A stretch of DNA of 64,000 nucleotides from UA16 sp042095135 (GTDB lineage: Bacteria; Bacteroidota; Bacteroidia; Flavobacteriales_D; Sanyastnellaceae). Below are positions 51,322 through 60,156 of the stretch, piece by piece (position 1 is the first letter of the stretch; every line of letters starts with the position of its first letter). The stretch is from the NCBI GenBank assembly GCA_042095135.1, contig JBELBV010000002.1, positions 62,001 through 126,000 of the forward strand, given 5' to 3'. The notes beneath the pieces were generated by a model. It was not told the origin of the DNA and ran no database searches. It worked only from the letters and a program-made list of their open reading frames with translations. The translations under genes were made by a program, and so were the position numbers.

Positions 51322-51993
51322 TCAAAGCTCGCCTTCGTCAGCGAAGCTAAAGTAACGGTTACGGGAAACAATCAAGTGGTCCAACAACGGGCAATCCAAC
51401 ATTTTGCCCGCCCATTGAAGGTTTTTTGTGAGCTCCCGGTCGGATCTGCTCGGCCGTACGTTGCCCGATGGGTGGTTGTGCACAGCGATGATGCCCGCTG
51501 CACGCATCGCGAGTGCCTTCGAAAAGATAAGTTTTGGATCAGCAACGGTCCCCGTCAACCCTCCCTTACTGACCATGACCTCTGCCATGACCGAGTTGGA
51601 CCGACGCAGCAGCACCAGCCAAAATTCTTCGTGCCCCAAGTCCGAAAGCCGAATGGAGAAGCGCTTGAACACATCACCGGAAGATCGAATGAATGCATCC
51701 TTATACTGGGCAGTCATCTGCCGGCGGCGACCTAATTCCAATGCGGCGGACAACTGGAGGGCCTTGGTACGACCGATGCCCGGAACTTCCGTCATGCCCA
51801 TGGGCGGAATCGAGGAAAGCACAGCCAAATCCCCCTGCACCAATTCAAGCAGCGCACAGGCAGCCTGGTGCACCGATTGGCCCTGTACACCGGACCCCAA
51901 CAGCACGGCAATCAATTCAACGGCAGTCAAATCTTGGGGCCCGCCCAAGAGCAATTTCTCCCGTGGCATGTGCATAGGCCTTTCTTCTCCCAT
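51322..51993 (-). CDS. radC: RadC family JAMM-domain protein
   Basis: 223 residues from ATG 51993. The N-terminal helix-hairpin-helix part contains REKLLLGGPQDLTAVELIAVLL and VPGIGRTKALQLSAALELGRR. The C-terminal MPN/JAMM domain has the metal motif IIAVHNHPSGNVRPSRSD. Members are of unclear function despite the repair-related name. A GTG at 52003-52005 is an alternative start. It follows the rpsT terminator and precedes wecB by 33 bp. Confidence 0.93.
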   Translation of the reverse strand: MGEERPMHMPREKLLLGGPQDLTAVELIAVLLGSGVQGQSVHQAACALLELVQGDLAVLSSIPPMGMTEVPGIGRTKALQLSAALELGRRRQMTAQYKDAFIRSSGDVFKRFSIRLSDLGHEEFWLVLLRRSNSVMAEVMVSKGGLTGTVADPKLIFSKALAMRAAGIIAVHNHPSGNVRPSRSDRELTKNLQWAGKMLDCPLLDHLIVSRNRYFSFADEGEL

Positions 51994-52014
51994 TCGTAAC
52001 TCCACATTTTGGGC

Positions 52015-52042
52015 AAAAAAAAGCCCCCTTGTTCAGGAGGCT
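52015..52042 (-). terminator. Rho-independent terminator of rpsT
   Basis: On the minus strand AGCCTCC, a 7-base loop and GGGGGCT (one G-U pair) are followed by a run of eight T. Confidence 0.85.
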
Positions 52043-52066
52043 AATTTCAATGCTATGGAGACTCAA

Positions 52067-52318
52067 TCAGAGCTTCGCTACGTGTATGGCGAGACTTGAT
52101 TTGAGGTTGGAGGCTTTGTTCTTATGGATGACGTTGCTCTTCGCCAATTTATCCAACATCGCAGAAACCACAGGAAGCATCTCTGCCGCCTTCTTTGCGT
52201 CAGTGGTTGCACGGAGGGCACGGACAGCGTTACGGGCTGTCTTGTGGTAGTAACGGTTGCGCTCCGCTTTCTTGCGGTCAGAGCGGATGCGCTTCAATGA
52301 GGATTTGTGATGAGCCAT
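52067..52318 (-). CDS. rpsT: 30S ribosomal protein S20
   Basis: 83 residues, typical length. MAHHKSSLKRIRSDRKKAER and NRYYHKTARNAVRALR are the family signature helices; NVIHKNKASNLKSSLAIHV is the C-terminal helix that binds 16S rRNA. It is monocistronic: a promoter with -33 TTG and -7 TATATTTG lies 35 bp upstream and a terminator follows the stop. Confidence 0.98.
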   Translation of the reverse strand: MAHHKSSLKRIRSDRKKAERNRYYHKTARNAVRALRATTDAKKAAEMLPVVSAMLDKLAKSNVIHKNKASNLKSSLAIHVAKL

Positions 52319-52352
52319 AAGCTTTCGTCTGTATTATCCCGTTAAGGGGGTG

Positions 52353-52360
52353 CAAATATA
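52353..52360 (-). promoter_or_regulatory. -7 element of rpsT
   Basis: TATATTTG on the minus strand with TTG (52382-52380) exactly 19 bp upstream; 34 bp before the ATG. Confidence 0.7.
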
Positions 52361-52402
52361 GTAGATATTCCAATGCACGCAAGCCCTGCAGGCAAAGAAA
52401 CA

Positions 52403-52428
52403 GAAAGGGCGCACCCCTGCGCCCTTTC
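52403..52428. repeat. Perfect 11-bp inverted repeat with 4-base loop
   Basis: GAAAGGGCGCA and TGCGCCCTTTC flank CCCC. It is a strong RNA hairpin on either strand. On the minus strand it is followed by a T-rich TCTGTTTCTTTG, so it could end a small RNA starting in the AT-rich region; no coding gene ends here. Confidence 0.75.
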
Positions 52429-52629
52429 ACCCTAACAATCTACTCGTATTTCGACAACGACGCCTGCAAACCTCGCATCAAAACACGGCGCTATATTACA
52501 TAAATATTTACTATCAACAGCTAAATAAGTCGACTAAATTGTGTATTTTATAGTTAAGTGTTTGACTGCTTTAAGAATACACCCATCCCATTCGTGCCCT
52601 TCAATCGCAAATTCAACCGAACGCACTCC

Positions 52630-52637
52630 TACCTTTG
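52630..52637 (+). promoter_or_regulatory. -7 element of the haloperoxidase gene
   Basis: TACCTTTG, perfect consensus, 10 bp before the ATG at 52648. Confidence 0.6.
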
Positions 52638-52647
52638 ACCTCGGCTC

Positions 52648-55600
52648 ATGTTGAACTTTACACGTCACCGGTTGCGGAACACTTGGAAAGCACTTATTGG
52701 CTGTTTGCTACTCGGACACCTAGGTCAGTCCGCATCCGGCCAAGGGCTATTCGATAACATTTCCGAAGCCGCTGGTGTAAATGCCGACGGCCTGCACCAC
52801 GCGGTCGCCATCGGAGATTTCGACCGCGACGGTCGGGAAGACATTTATGTGGGCACCAAGTTTGCGCCCAACCAGTTGTTTCGAAACCTCGGCAACATGC
52901 AATTCGAAGAAGTCGCTGTGCCGGCAGGAGTCGCGGATGACGGAACGACGAATGCCGTGTTGTGGGCGGATTTCAACAACGACGGTTGGCTCGACTTGAT
53001 CACAGGCAATTACCTCGACCCCAACCGCCTCTACCTCAATAACGGTGACGGCACCTTCACAGATGCAACAGATGACTGGAATGCGGGCAATGCAGGGCCT
53101 TGCCGCAGCCTGCACGCTGCCGACATCGACGGAGACGGTTGGCTGGACCTCTACGTGGTGAACATCAACAGCCACAACGCCATGCTCCGCAACCTCGAAG
53201 GAACCGGTTTCCAAAACGTTACCTTTCCTTCGGGTACGGTGGACACAGGAATTGGCATGGGCGCGCTGTTTTTTGATGCGGACAACGACGGCGATGTGGA
53301 CCTCTACGTCACCCACGATGGCAACCAAGTCAACAAGTTTTTCCGGAACAACGGCCAAGGCAGCTTCACCCAAGACGCCGCGGGTGTGGGGTTGGACTAC
53401 CAAGGCAATTGCATGGGCGTCGATGCAGCAGACATCAACCACGACGGTTGGATGGACCTCTATATTACCGACCTCTACCCGAGCGAGCTGTTCTTGAACA
53501 ACGGAGATGGGACGTTCACCGCCATTGCAGAGGCAGCGGGCGTGGACGATTCGGGCATGACGTGGGGCTGCATCTTTTTCGACTACGACCACGACACCGA
53601 ATCCGACCTCTACATCGTCAATGATTATGCCTTCGCCCCTACGTCCAACCGCCTGTACAGAGGCCTCGGCGACACGACGTTCGCTTGGGTCAGTGAGGGG
53701 GATGTAGTGCTGGAACACGACCACAGCGATTATGGGCTCGCAGCGGGGGATCTGGACGGCGACGGGGACTGGGACCTCGCCATCGCCACCAGCGGCTCCC
53801 TCACCCAACCCGGATTCCAGATTTTGGAAAACCTCAACTCGAACGGTCACTTTGTTGGATTTCAGCTCGAGGGTACTTCCTCCAACCGATCCGCCATTGG
53901 CGCGCGCATAGAAGTCCACTTCGATGGCAAAACCCGCTACGACGAAATCCATTGCGGTCAAGGCTACAGTGGTTCGAGCTCGTTTGACGTACACGTCGGA
54001 TTGGGCTCATCCACCGGCGTGGACTCTATCGTCGTGCGCTGGCCCACAGGCGAATACTCCACGCACGGTCCGTTTGCTGCCGACACTGTCCACTCGGTGC
54101 TGGAGCCGGGTGCCGAACCGTGGTTGACATATGGGTGCACTGATACGGATGCTTGCAATTATGCATTGGCAGCAACGGTCGATGACGGCACGTGTTTCTT
54201 CCCCGCGGCAGGAATGGATTGCTCCGGAGATCCCCTGCCGGACTTTCCCACCTTGGCCACCCACAGCATCGCCCGGATCTGGAACGAAGCCACACTTTTG
54301 AGCATTCGGCATGACTGGGCACGCCCCACGGTCCACGCACGGAACCTGTGGCACACCTCTGCCCTGATGTACGACGCATGGGCGGCGTGGGGCACGGATA
54401 CTGTTGTCGGTGCACAGCCCTGGCTTTTGGGCAATGAACAAGGGGAATACACGTGCACCTTTGAGGGGCTGCCCGACATAGAAACGGAAGACCGACAAGC
54501 AGCGCGGCAGTTGAGCATCAGCTACGGCGTGTACCGTCTCCTGCAGCATCGGTTTGCCAGCGCACCGCGTGCCGAACGAATCGCCACGCACATCGATAGC
54601 CAAATGGAAGTTCTCGGCTACGATACAGCGTGGTACGCGACTGATTATACGACCGGAACGTGGATGGAGCGAGCCGCCTCACTCGGCAATTACCTCGCCG
54701 AACAGTACATCGCATTCGGCTTCCAAGACGGTTCGTTTGAAGTCATCGACTACCAAAACACCTACTACAACCCGATGAATTGGAACCTGGTGATGGACGA
54801 ACCGGGCAACCCTAATATGTTCTTCCCCAACCGCTGGCAACCGCTGCAATTGGCAGAGTTCATTGACCAATCGGGGAACGAAGGCTCCAACATTTCCCCT
54901 GACTTCCTCAGCCCGGAATGGGGGAACGTCCAGCCGTTCGCCATGACACCCGCCGACACGGCACAATTTGAACGGCTCGGAAGCACGTACACGGTCTATC
55001 ACGATCCCGGCCCGCCTGCCCAAATCGACCCGGACGAAGAAGTCGGCTTGGAAAGCGATTATAAATGGACACATACCCTTGTCGCCCTGTGGGCTTCCCA
55101 CCTCGACCCAGCCGATTCTGTCCTCTGGGACATCGGTCCCGGTGCGTTTAGCTGGAACGGATTCAAGCCCGAAGGCATCGAAGAAGCACGCGATTACTAC
55201 GCCGTCGATGGCGTTCCTGTCGCTGAAGGGGTCGAACCGGGGCATCCGTTTAACCCGTCAACGGGTGAGCCGTATGCTCCTCAACCGGTTCTGCGCGGAG
55301 ACTTCACCCGGGTTTTGGCCGAATATTGGGCCGACGGTCCGGATTCAGAAACCCCACCTGGGCATTGGTTCACGCTGCTCAACTACGTCAACGACCAACC
55401 CGAATTGCAACGCAAATGGCGCGGCTTGGGCGAGCCGCTCGCTCCCCTCGATTGGGATGTGATTGCCTACTTCTCCATGGGGGGTGCCATGCACGACGCG
55501 GCCATCGCCGCATGGAGTTGCAAAGGCTGGCACGATTACGTTCGTCCGGTTTCGGCGCTGCGCTGGATGGCCGACCGCGGGCAATGCGCCGACCCGGAAC

Positions 55601-56388
55601 TGCCCAATTACCACGGGGCAGGATTGCCTATCATTCCCGGTTTCATCGAGCAAATCGGCCCAGAAGACCCCGTGGCGCTTCGCGGCCCCGATAACGAGCA
55701 CCTGTACGAGATGAAAGTTCGCTGCTGGAAGGGTCCGGACTTCATCGAAGTGCCGGCCTTGCAACACGCCGGTGTCGACTGGATTCGGGCGCGGGAGTGG
55801 TGGCCGTACCAACGCCCCACGTTCGTGACGCCGCCGTTCGCTGGCTACGTCAGCGGCCATTCCACATTTAGCAGAGCGGCAGCAGAAGTGCTGACCGCCT
55901 TAACGGGTGATGCGTATTTCCCAGGAGGGCTGGGTGCATTTCCAGTGGAAGCCCACGAATTCCTCGTCTTTGAAGACGGACCTTCCATGGATTTTGAATT
56001 GCAGTGGGCCACCTACCGGGACGCGGCGGATCAAAGTGCGCTGTCCCGCATTTGGGGCGGCATCCATCCGCCGATCGATGATTTCCCCGGTCGAGCCATG
56101 GGTGAAGTGGTGGGGATAGACGCCTTTTTGCTGGCAGAACAATACGCATTTCCCCTGCTTGGCACCGACTGCTTCGAAGCCGGAGGTTTCCCGTGTTTGT
56201 GTCCGGGTGACTTCAACTCAGACGGCCTGCGCAACCTGCCGGACTTGCTACTCTTGCTCGTTCACTTCGGCGATGCTGTAGACTTGGGCGGCGATGGCGC
56301 CTCCCCTGTATTGGACCTCGACGGCAGCGGAGACATCAACACCGGCGATCTGCTCGGCATGTTGACGGTGTGGGGGCAACCGTGCTAA
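52648..56388 (+). CDS. Secreted FG-GAP/ASPIC protein with vanadium haloperoxidase domain and dockerin-like end
   Basis: 1246 residues. A signal peptide (about 1-31) is followed by FG-GAP/VCBS repeats (about 36-400) with many Asp-rich calcium loops such as GDFDRDGREDIYVG, then an ASPIC/UnbV domain (about 410-480) and a Cys-rich TYGCTDTDACNYALAATVDD linker (about 490-518). The rest is a PAP2-type vanadium haloperoxidase: K959-x6-R966-P967 (KGWHDYVRP), S1069-G1070-H1071, and S1133-R1134-x5-H1140-x3-D1144. A dockerin-like pair of calcium loops (DFNSDGLRNLPDLLLLLVHF, then DLDGSGDINTGDLLGML) ends the chain. It probably oxidises halides outside the cell or at the surface. Confidence 0.9.
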   Translation: MLNFTRHRLRNTWKALIGCLLLGHLGQSASGQGLFDNISEAAGVNADGLHHAVAIGDFDRDGREDIYVGTKFAPNQLFRNLGNMQFEEVAVPAGVADDGTTNAVLWADFNNDGWLDLITGNYLDPNRLYLNNGDGTFTDATDDWNAGNAGPCRSLHAADIDGDGWLDLYVVNINSHNAMLRNLEGTGFQNVTFPSGTVDTGIGMGALFFDADNDGDVDLYVTHDGNQVNKFFRNNGQGSFTQDAAGVGLDYQGNCMGVDAADINHDGWMDLYITDLYPSELFLNNGDGTFTAIAEAAGVDDSGMTWGCIFFDYDHDTESDLYIVNDYAFAPTSNRLYRGLGDTTFAWVSEGDVVLEHDHSDYGLAAGDLDGDGDWDLAIATSGSLTQPGFQILENLNSNGHFVGFQLEGTSSNRSAIGARIEVHFDGKTRYDEIHCGQGYSGSSSFDVHVGLGSSTGVDSIVVRWPTGEYSTHGPFAADTVHSVLEPGAEPWLTYGCTDTDACNYALAATVDDGTCFFPAAGMDCSGDPLPDFPTLATHSIARIWNEATLLSIRHDWARPTVHARNLWHTSALMYDAWAAWGTDTVVGAQPWLLGNEQGEYTCTFEGLPDIETEDRQAARQLSISYGVYRLLQHRFASAPRAERIATHIDSQMEVLGYDTAWYATDYTTGTWMERAASLGNYLAEQYIAFGFQDGSFEVIDYQNTYYNPMNWNLVMDEPGNPNMFFPNRWQPLQLAEFIDQSGNEGSNISPDFLSPEWGNVQPFAMTPADTAQFERLGSTYTVYHDPGPPAQIDPDEEVGLESDYKWTHTLVALWASHLDPADSVLWDIGPGAFSWNGFKPEGIEEARDYYAVDGVPVAEGVEPGHPFNPSTGEPYAPQPVLRGDFTRVLAEYWADGPDSETPPGHWFTLLNYVNDQPELQRKWRGLGEPLAPLDWDVIAYFSMGGAMHDAAIAAWSCKGWHDYVRPVSALRWMADRGQCADPELPNYHGAGLPIIPGFIEQIGPEDPVALRGPDNEHLYEMKVRCWKGPDFIEVPALQHAGVDWIRAREWWPYQRPTFVTPPFAGYVSGHSTFSRAAAEVLTALTGDAYFPGGLGAFPVEAHEFLVFEDGPSMDFELQWATYRDAADQSALSRIWGGIHPPIDDFPGRAMGEVVGIDAFLLAEQYAFPLLGTDCFEAGGFPCLCPGDFNSDGLRNLPDLLLLLVHFGDAVDLGGDGASPVLDLDGSGDINTGDLLGMLTVWGQPC

Positions 56389-56391
56389 GGC

Positions 56392-58605
56392 CTAATCAGG
56401 CTGGCTGTGCACCACCAATTCGTCCAAGAACAACCACGACGCTGAGCTTGCCGCATCGTGCCATTCGGGACACGGACCGGGATTGCGGGCTTCAAAACGC
56501 ACCCAACGCGCCGATTGTCCGACCGGGACGGCCAAACGTTGAACATCCTGAGCGTCATTGGATTCAAACGTCGGAGCCCCGAAGGGATTGACCCGCCAAT
56601 CACCCTCCCAGTAATCGCCGTCAACGGACCATTGAAAGCGCACAGAATCCGGAAGGAAGATCCAGGCGTCTTGGTACCGGTAGACTTGCATGCTCAATGA
56701 ATCCACTTCAATTGGGGCCTCCAACTCTACCGTAACGCCCATGTGCTCTCCTTGGGTCGCTTGCCATGATCCGTCTCGGAAATCCGCTGATCCCAATCGC
56801 CCATCTACCAGGCCTTGTTCGCCGCGTCCCGGGTAGTAACCATTGATACTGTGGTCCAACTCAACCCGTTGAAAGGCACCTACGTGACCGGCCAACGGAA
56901 ACACCAAGGCATCACCCATGGATACGCCCTTGCGGGTCAACGCAACCTGTAATTCGCCTTCGCCTTGGATGGAATGCACTTCCTCCATTCCCAATACGTC
57001 GGACACGACCTGTCCATTCTGCGCCACAAAACGCCCCGTTCCCCCGACACCGGACATGGCCGGAACCAATTGAATTTGGAGGGTGTTGGATGGGGTGCCC
57101 TTCTCCCATTCCAACGCCATGGGAACCGTTTCCCATCCGTACGCCACCTCCCAAGCATCAAGTCGGGTGTAGTGGGATTCCATGCGCGCCTGGAAGTCCG
57201 GCCAGTTCCGGGAGGATGCTGGGCTCCAAAGCACCTCGGCCATGGCCACCAGACGCGGGTACACCTTGGATTCCACGAGGTGCTGCGGGGCGCGTTCGCT
57301 CCACATGTTGCACTCCCCGCCGAGGATGCGACCGCTGCCTTCGAGGCTTTCTGGTTCGGGTTCAAACCCGTAGACCTCCTCCAAGTCTGTGGACTCTACA
57401 GGATAATCAAAGTAGCAATGCGACGTCGGCGACATGATGGCATCGTGGCCCATGGCCACCGCATCGCGGCCGCCGTCCATGCCACGCCAGGACTGCACCG
57501 TCGCCCCGGCGGGCAATCCGCCTTCAAGGATCTCATCCCAACCAATCATCTTTCGGCCGTGGGCTTCGAGGTACCGACCGATTTCACCAATGAACCACGA
57601 CTGCAGTTCATGCGCGTCGTGCAGGCCCTGATCCGCAATGCGTTTCTGGCATTTGGGGCACTGTTCCCAGCGCACCTTGGGCGCCTCGTCGCCACCGATG
57701 TGAATGTAGTCGGAAGGGAAAAGTTCCATCACTTCGTCGAGCACGGTTTTCAAAAACGCCAATGTGGTGTCCTGCCCCGCGCAGTATATGTCCTTGAACA
57801 CGCCCCAGTCGTGAGGCACCTCCATGGCTTCGCCGGTGCACCCCAACCACGGGTAGGCCGCAAGCGCGGCGCGGCTGTGGCCCGGAAGCTCGATTTCGGG
57901 TATAACTTCAATGTGGCGCTGAGCTGCGTAGGCGACGATATCACGGATTTGCTCTTTGGTGTAAAAACCCCCGTGCTGGCTGCCATCTGCCTCCGTGCGC
58001 CATGCCCCTTTTTGGGTCAATTCGGGGTAAGCATCAATTTCAACGCGCCACCCCTGGTCTTCTGTGAGGTGCCAATGCAACACGCTCATTTTGTGCAACG
58101 CCAGCAAATCAATGGTCCGCTTGACAAATTCCGGTTCCATGAAATGCCGGCAACAATCCAACAGCAATCCCCGGTGCTCGAACCGCGGCGCATCGGAAAG
58201 ATCACCGCAGGGCAGGGCTTCTCCGCTCGTCAAGGCCAGGGAACGCAACGTCGTTAGCGCGTGAAATGCCCCATGTGTCGAGCCAGCTTCAATGCGGATG
58301 CCCTCTGGACGAATCGCAAGTGCGTACGCCTCGGGATCCATATCCGGCGAATCCTCTACGATGACCGACACGGCCTTCCCCTTCGTTCCATCCGAATCGG
58401 CTGTTAGCCAATCCGACCAAAAACCCCGCTCCGCTTGCCATTCTTCCGCGACTTGCACGTCCCATTCACCGGAGATGGCACAGGTGTTTTGGCTGGGATT
58501 CCAGCTTGATGGTTGCGGAATAAGATCCAATGGGGGCGCCTCGGCCACCGGCGCACAGGCTCCTAATAAGAGCGTAAAAGCGAACACTAGGGTGGGTTTT
58601 TCCAT
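56392..58605 (-). CDS. Beta-N-acetylhexosaminidase, GH20, lipoprotein
   Basis: 737 residues. A lipobox LLGAC at about 13-17 predicts outer-membrane or periplasmic anchoring. The GH20b domain (about 30-150) precedes the catalytic barrel: HRGLLLDCCRHFMEPEFVKR, LHWHLTEDQGWRVEIDAYPE, and the catalytic pair D306-E307 in HIGGDEAPKVRWEQC. Tryptophan-rich VQSWRGMDGG forms the pocket. C-terminal regions resemble the family beta-sandwich and a carbohydrate-binding domain (about 600-737). It releases terminal GlcNAc or GalNAc. It lies 27 bp downstream of the NTase-CutC fusion on the same strand. Confidence 0.95.
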   Translation of the reverse strand: MEKPTLVFAFTLLLGACAPVAEAPPLDLIPQPSSWNPSQNTCAISGEWDVQVAEEWQAERGFWSDWLTADSDGTKGKAVSVIVEDSPDMDPEAYALAIRPEGIRIEAGSTHGAFHALTTLRSLALTSGEALPCGDLSDAPRFEHRGLLLDCCRHFMEPEFVKRTIDLLALHKMSVLHWHLTEDQGWRVEIDAYPELTQKGAWRTEADGSQHGGFYTKEQIRDIVAYAAQRHIEVIPEIELPGHSRAALAAYPWLGCTGEAMEVPHDWGVFKDIYCAGQDTTLAFLKTVLDEVMELFPSDYIHIGGDEAPKVRWEQCPKCQKRIADQGLHDAHELQSWFIGEIGRYLEAHGRKMIGWDEILEGGLPAGATVQSWRGMDGGRDAVAMGHDAIMSPTSHCYFDYPVESTDLEEVYGFEPEPESLEGSGRILGGECNMWSERAPQHLVESKVYPRLVAMAEVLWSPASSRNWPDFQARMESHYTRLDAWEVAYGWETVPMALEWEKGTPSNTLQIQLVPAMSGVGGTGRFVAQNGQVVSDVLGMEEVHSIQGEGELQVALTRKGVSMGDALVFPLAGHVGAFQRVELDHSINGYYPGRGEQGLVDGRLGSADFRDGSWQATQGEHMGVTVELEAPIEVDSLSMQVYRYQDAWIFLPDSVRFQWSVDGDYWEGDWRVNPFGAPTFESNDAQDVQRLAVPVGQSARWVRFEARNPGPCPEWHDAASSASWLFLDELVVHSQPD

Positions 58606-58632
58606 GGTGCAAAATAGCGCACCTCAGGCCAA

Positions 58633-60156
58633 TCAGCTGTTGAACCAGCGCCTCACTGCAGCGGCACTGACCTTGCTCGTCTTTCCGTCAAACAACGCCG
58701 TCGGGCGTTCATCGACCTCCCGACAAGAGGCATGGAATTGGGTGACTCCGTGTGCCATCCATTCTTCGCGCTGTTCCGGCACCACGCCGCTGCCGACCGT
58801 CACGTCAAATCCTCCGGCGACCAATTGACGAATGCGGTCGCGCCCGTCCCAAGCGCGAAGTTCGCCGCCGCTTGTCAAGAGTCGACGCACACCGAGTGCC
58901 TCCAAGGCGGCGGCAGCGGCTTCCCAATCGGTGCAGGCATCAAAGGCGCGGTGAATGACGATGCGGTGGGCTCCAAAGGCATCCACCCAGCGTCGCAACA
59001 ATGGTGCGTCCCACGTTCCATCCGCCTGCAATGCGCCCACCACTGCCCGAGTGGCACCAGCAGCCAACGAACCCTCGATCTGCGCCGTCATCAATGCTTT
59101 TTCCTCCTCCGAGTAGACAAAGTGCCCCGCCCGGCATCGAATAAGCGCATGAATGGGCACACCGAAATGGCGAGCCATCCGAATGTCCGCCTCCGTGGGC
59201 GTCAATCCGCCGCACTCCCAATGCGCACACAATTCAACGCGCTGTGCACCGGCAGCGGTCGCCGCTCTAACGTCAGACGACGAACTGGCGCACACCTCCA
59301 ACTGGAAGGGTTCGAGCAGGTACATTCCCGCCTGCACGCCCGCTACATCTTGAATGCGCGTCAAATCCAGCACTTCCTCCGCCACGTTGATTTGGGTCAG
59401 CCCGGTACCGGCATCCATCATCGTTTGCAAGGCAGTGGGCAGCTCGAGTTCTCCGCGTTCAGGATGCGGCGCCAATGCGGCTAAATGCGTCTGAAGACGG
59501 TCGCCATCGAGCCGAAAATAATTCATGGAAACGCGCACCGATCCGCTTGCAGCCAAGCGTTGAACGACCGATAAGTCCGGCTTTTCCGTGATGCGGTGTA
59601 CAGTAGAGCCGTCTCCTTCGAGCACAGCGAATGCCATCGTTTTGGCCGGATCCAAGCCCAAGGCATCGCGGTCGTAGGCCAATACCGCCGGCCCCTCGCC
59701 TTCCGTCCGCAAACGCGACAAGGCAGACCGGGTTGGGAGGTTGTCGCCGTTGGCCAACACCCACATCGAACCCGACGGCACGGGGTCGCTCTCCAAGGCA
59801 CATTGGACGGCGTGGCCCGTGCCCTTGGGTTCGGGCTGAACGGCCGTTGCAATACGCATGCCGCGGCCTCGACCCTCCCATCCCTCAAGAAATGCCGGCG
59901 TGATGGTGTCATCGGGGGCAATGACCACGGTCGCTTCGGTAAATCCCGCTCGTAGCGCTTGCTCGAGGATGAGTTGCAGCATCGGTTCGCCATTGGGCCC
60001 CACCCGGATCATGGGCTTGGGCCGCTCCAATGCATCTTGGGCGAAACGCGTTTGCTCCGACGATGCGGCACTGGTCCGCATGCGCGTGGCCCGGCCGGCC
60101 GCCAACACAATGATCCGATTGCACGTCATGCCTCGAAGTTCATACATCTCACTCAT
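58633..60156 (-). CDS. Sugar nucleotidyltransferase fused to a CutC domain
   Basis: 507 residues in one continuous frame. Residues about 10-285 are a GT-A-type nucleotidyltransferase: IIVLAAGRATRM (nucleotide loop), RPKPMIRV, TGHAVQCALES and WVLANGDNLPT; this activates sugar-1-phosphates. From residue 286 a nearly full CutC TIM barrel follows: LEVCASSSSDVRAATAAGAQ, RVELCAHWECGGLTPTEADI, PIHALIRCRAGHFVYSEEE, IVIHRAFDACTDWE and VRRLLTSGGE. CutC is called a copper homeostasis protein, but its biochemical role is unsettled. The start overlaps the GHMP kinase stop by 4 bp (ATGA). Confidence 0.92.
   Translation of the reverse strand: MSEMYELRGMTCNRIIVLAAGRATRMRTSAASSEQTRFAQDALERPKPMIRVGPNGEPMLQLILEQALRAGFTEATVVIAPDDTITPAFLEGWEGRGRGMRIATAVQPEPKGTGHAVQCALESDPVPSGSMWVLANGDNLPTRSALSRLRTEGEGPAVLAYDRDALGLDPAKTMAFAVLEGDGSTVHRITEKPDLSVVQRLAASGSVRVSMNYFRLDGDRLQTHLAALAPHPERGELELPTALQTMMDAGTGLTQINVAEEVLDLTRIQDVAGVQAGMYLLEPFQLEVCASSSSDVRAATAAGAQRVELCAHWECGGLTPTEADIRMARHFGVPIHALIRCRAGHFVYSEEEKALMTAQIEGSLAAGATRAVVGALQADGTWDAPLLRRWVDAFGAHRIVIHRAFDACTDWEAAAAALEALGVRRLLTSGGELRAWDGRDRIRQLVAGGFDVTVGSGVVPEQREEWMAHGVTQFHASCREVDERPTALFDGKTSKVSAAAVRRWFNS

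Larger units (their letters stand above)
52319..52647. other. 329-bp spacer between divergent rpsT and the haloperoxidase gene
   Basis: It holds the rpsT promoter (TTG at 52380-52382, 19 bp, TATATTTG), an 11-bp inverted repeat at 52403-52428, an AT-rich stretch at about 52493-52580 unlike the rest of the window, and a TACCTTTG element at 52630-52637. I see no tRNA or open frame of useful length. Confidence 0.6.

Noticed and set aside
52319..52647. tRNA or riboswitch in the long spacer
   Set aside because: No cloverleaf, CCA end or known aptamer pattern was visible; only a simple hairpin and AT-rich DNA.
56965..58257. 430-codon open frame antisense to the GH20 gene
   Set aside because: It lies wholly inside a clear GH20 coding sequence on the other strand, has no family motif, and is explained by high GC reducing stop codons.
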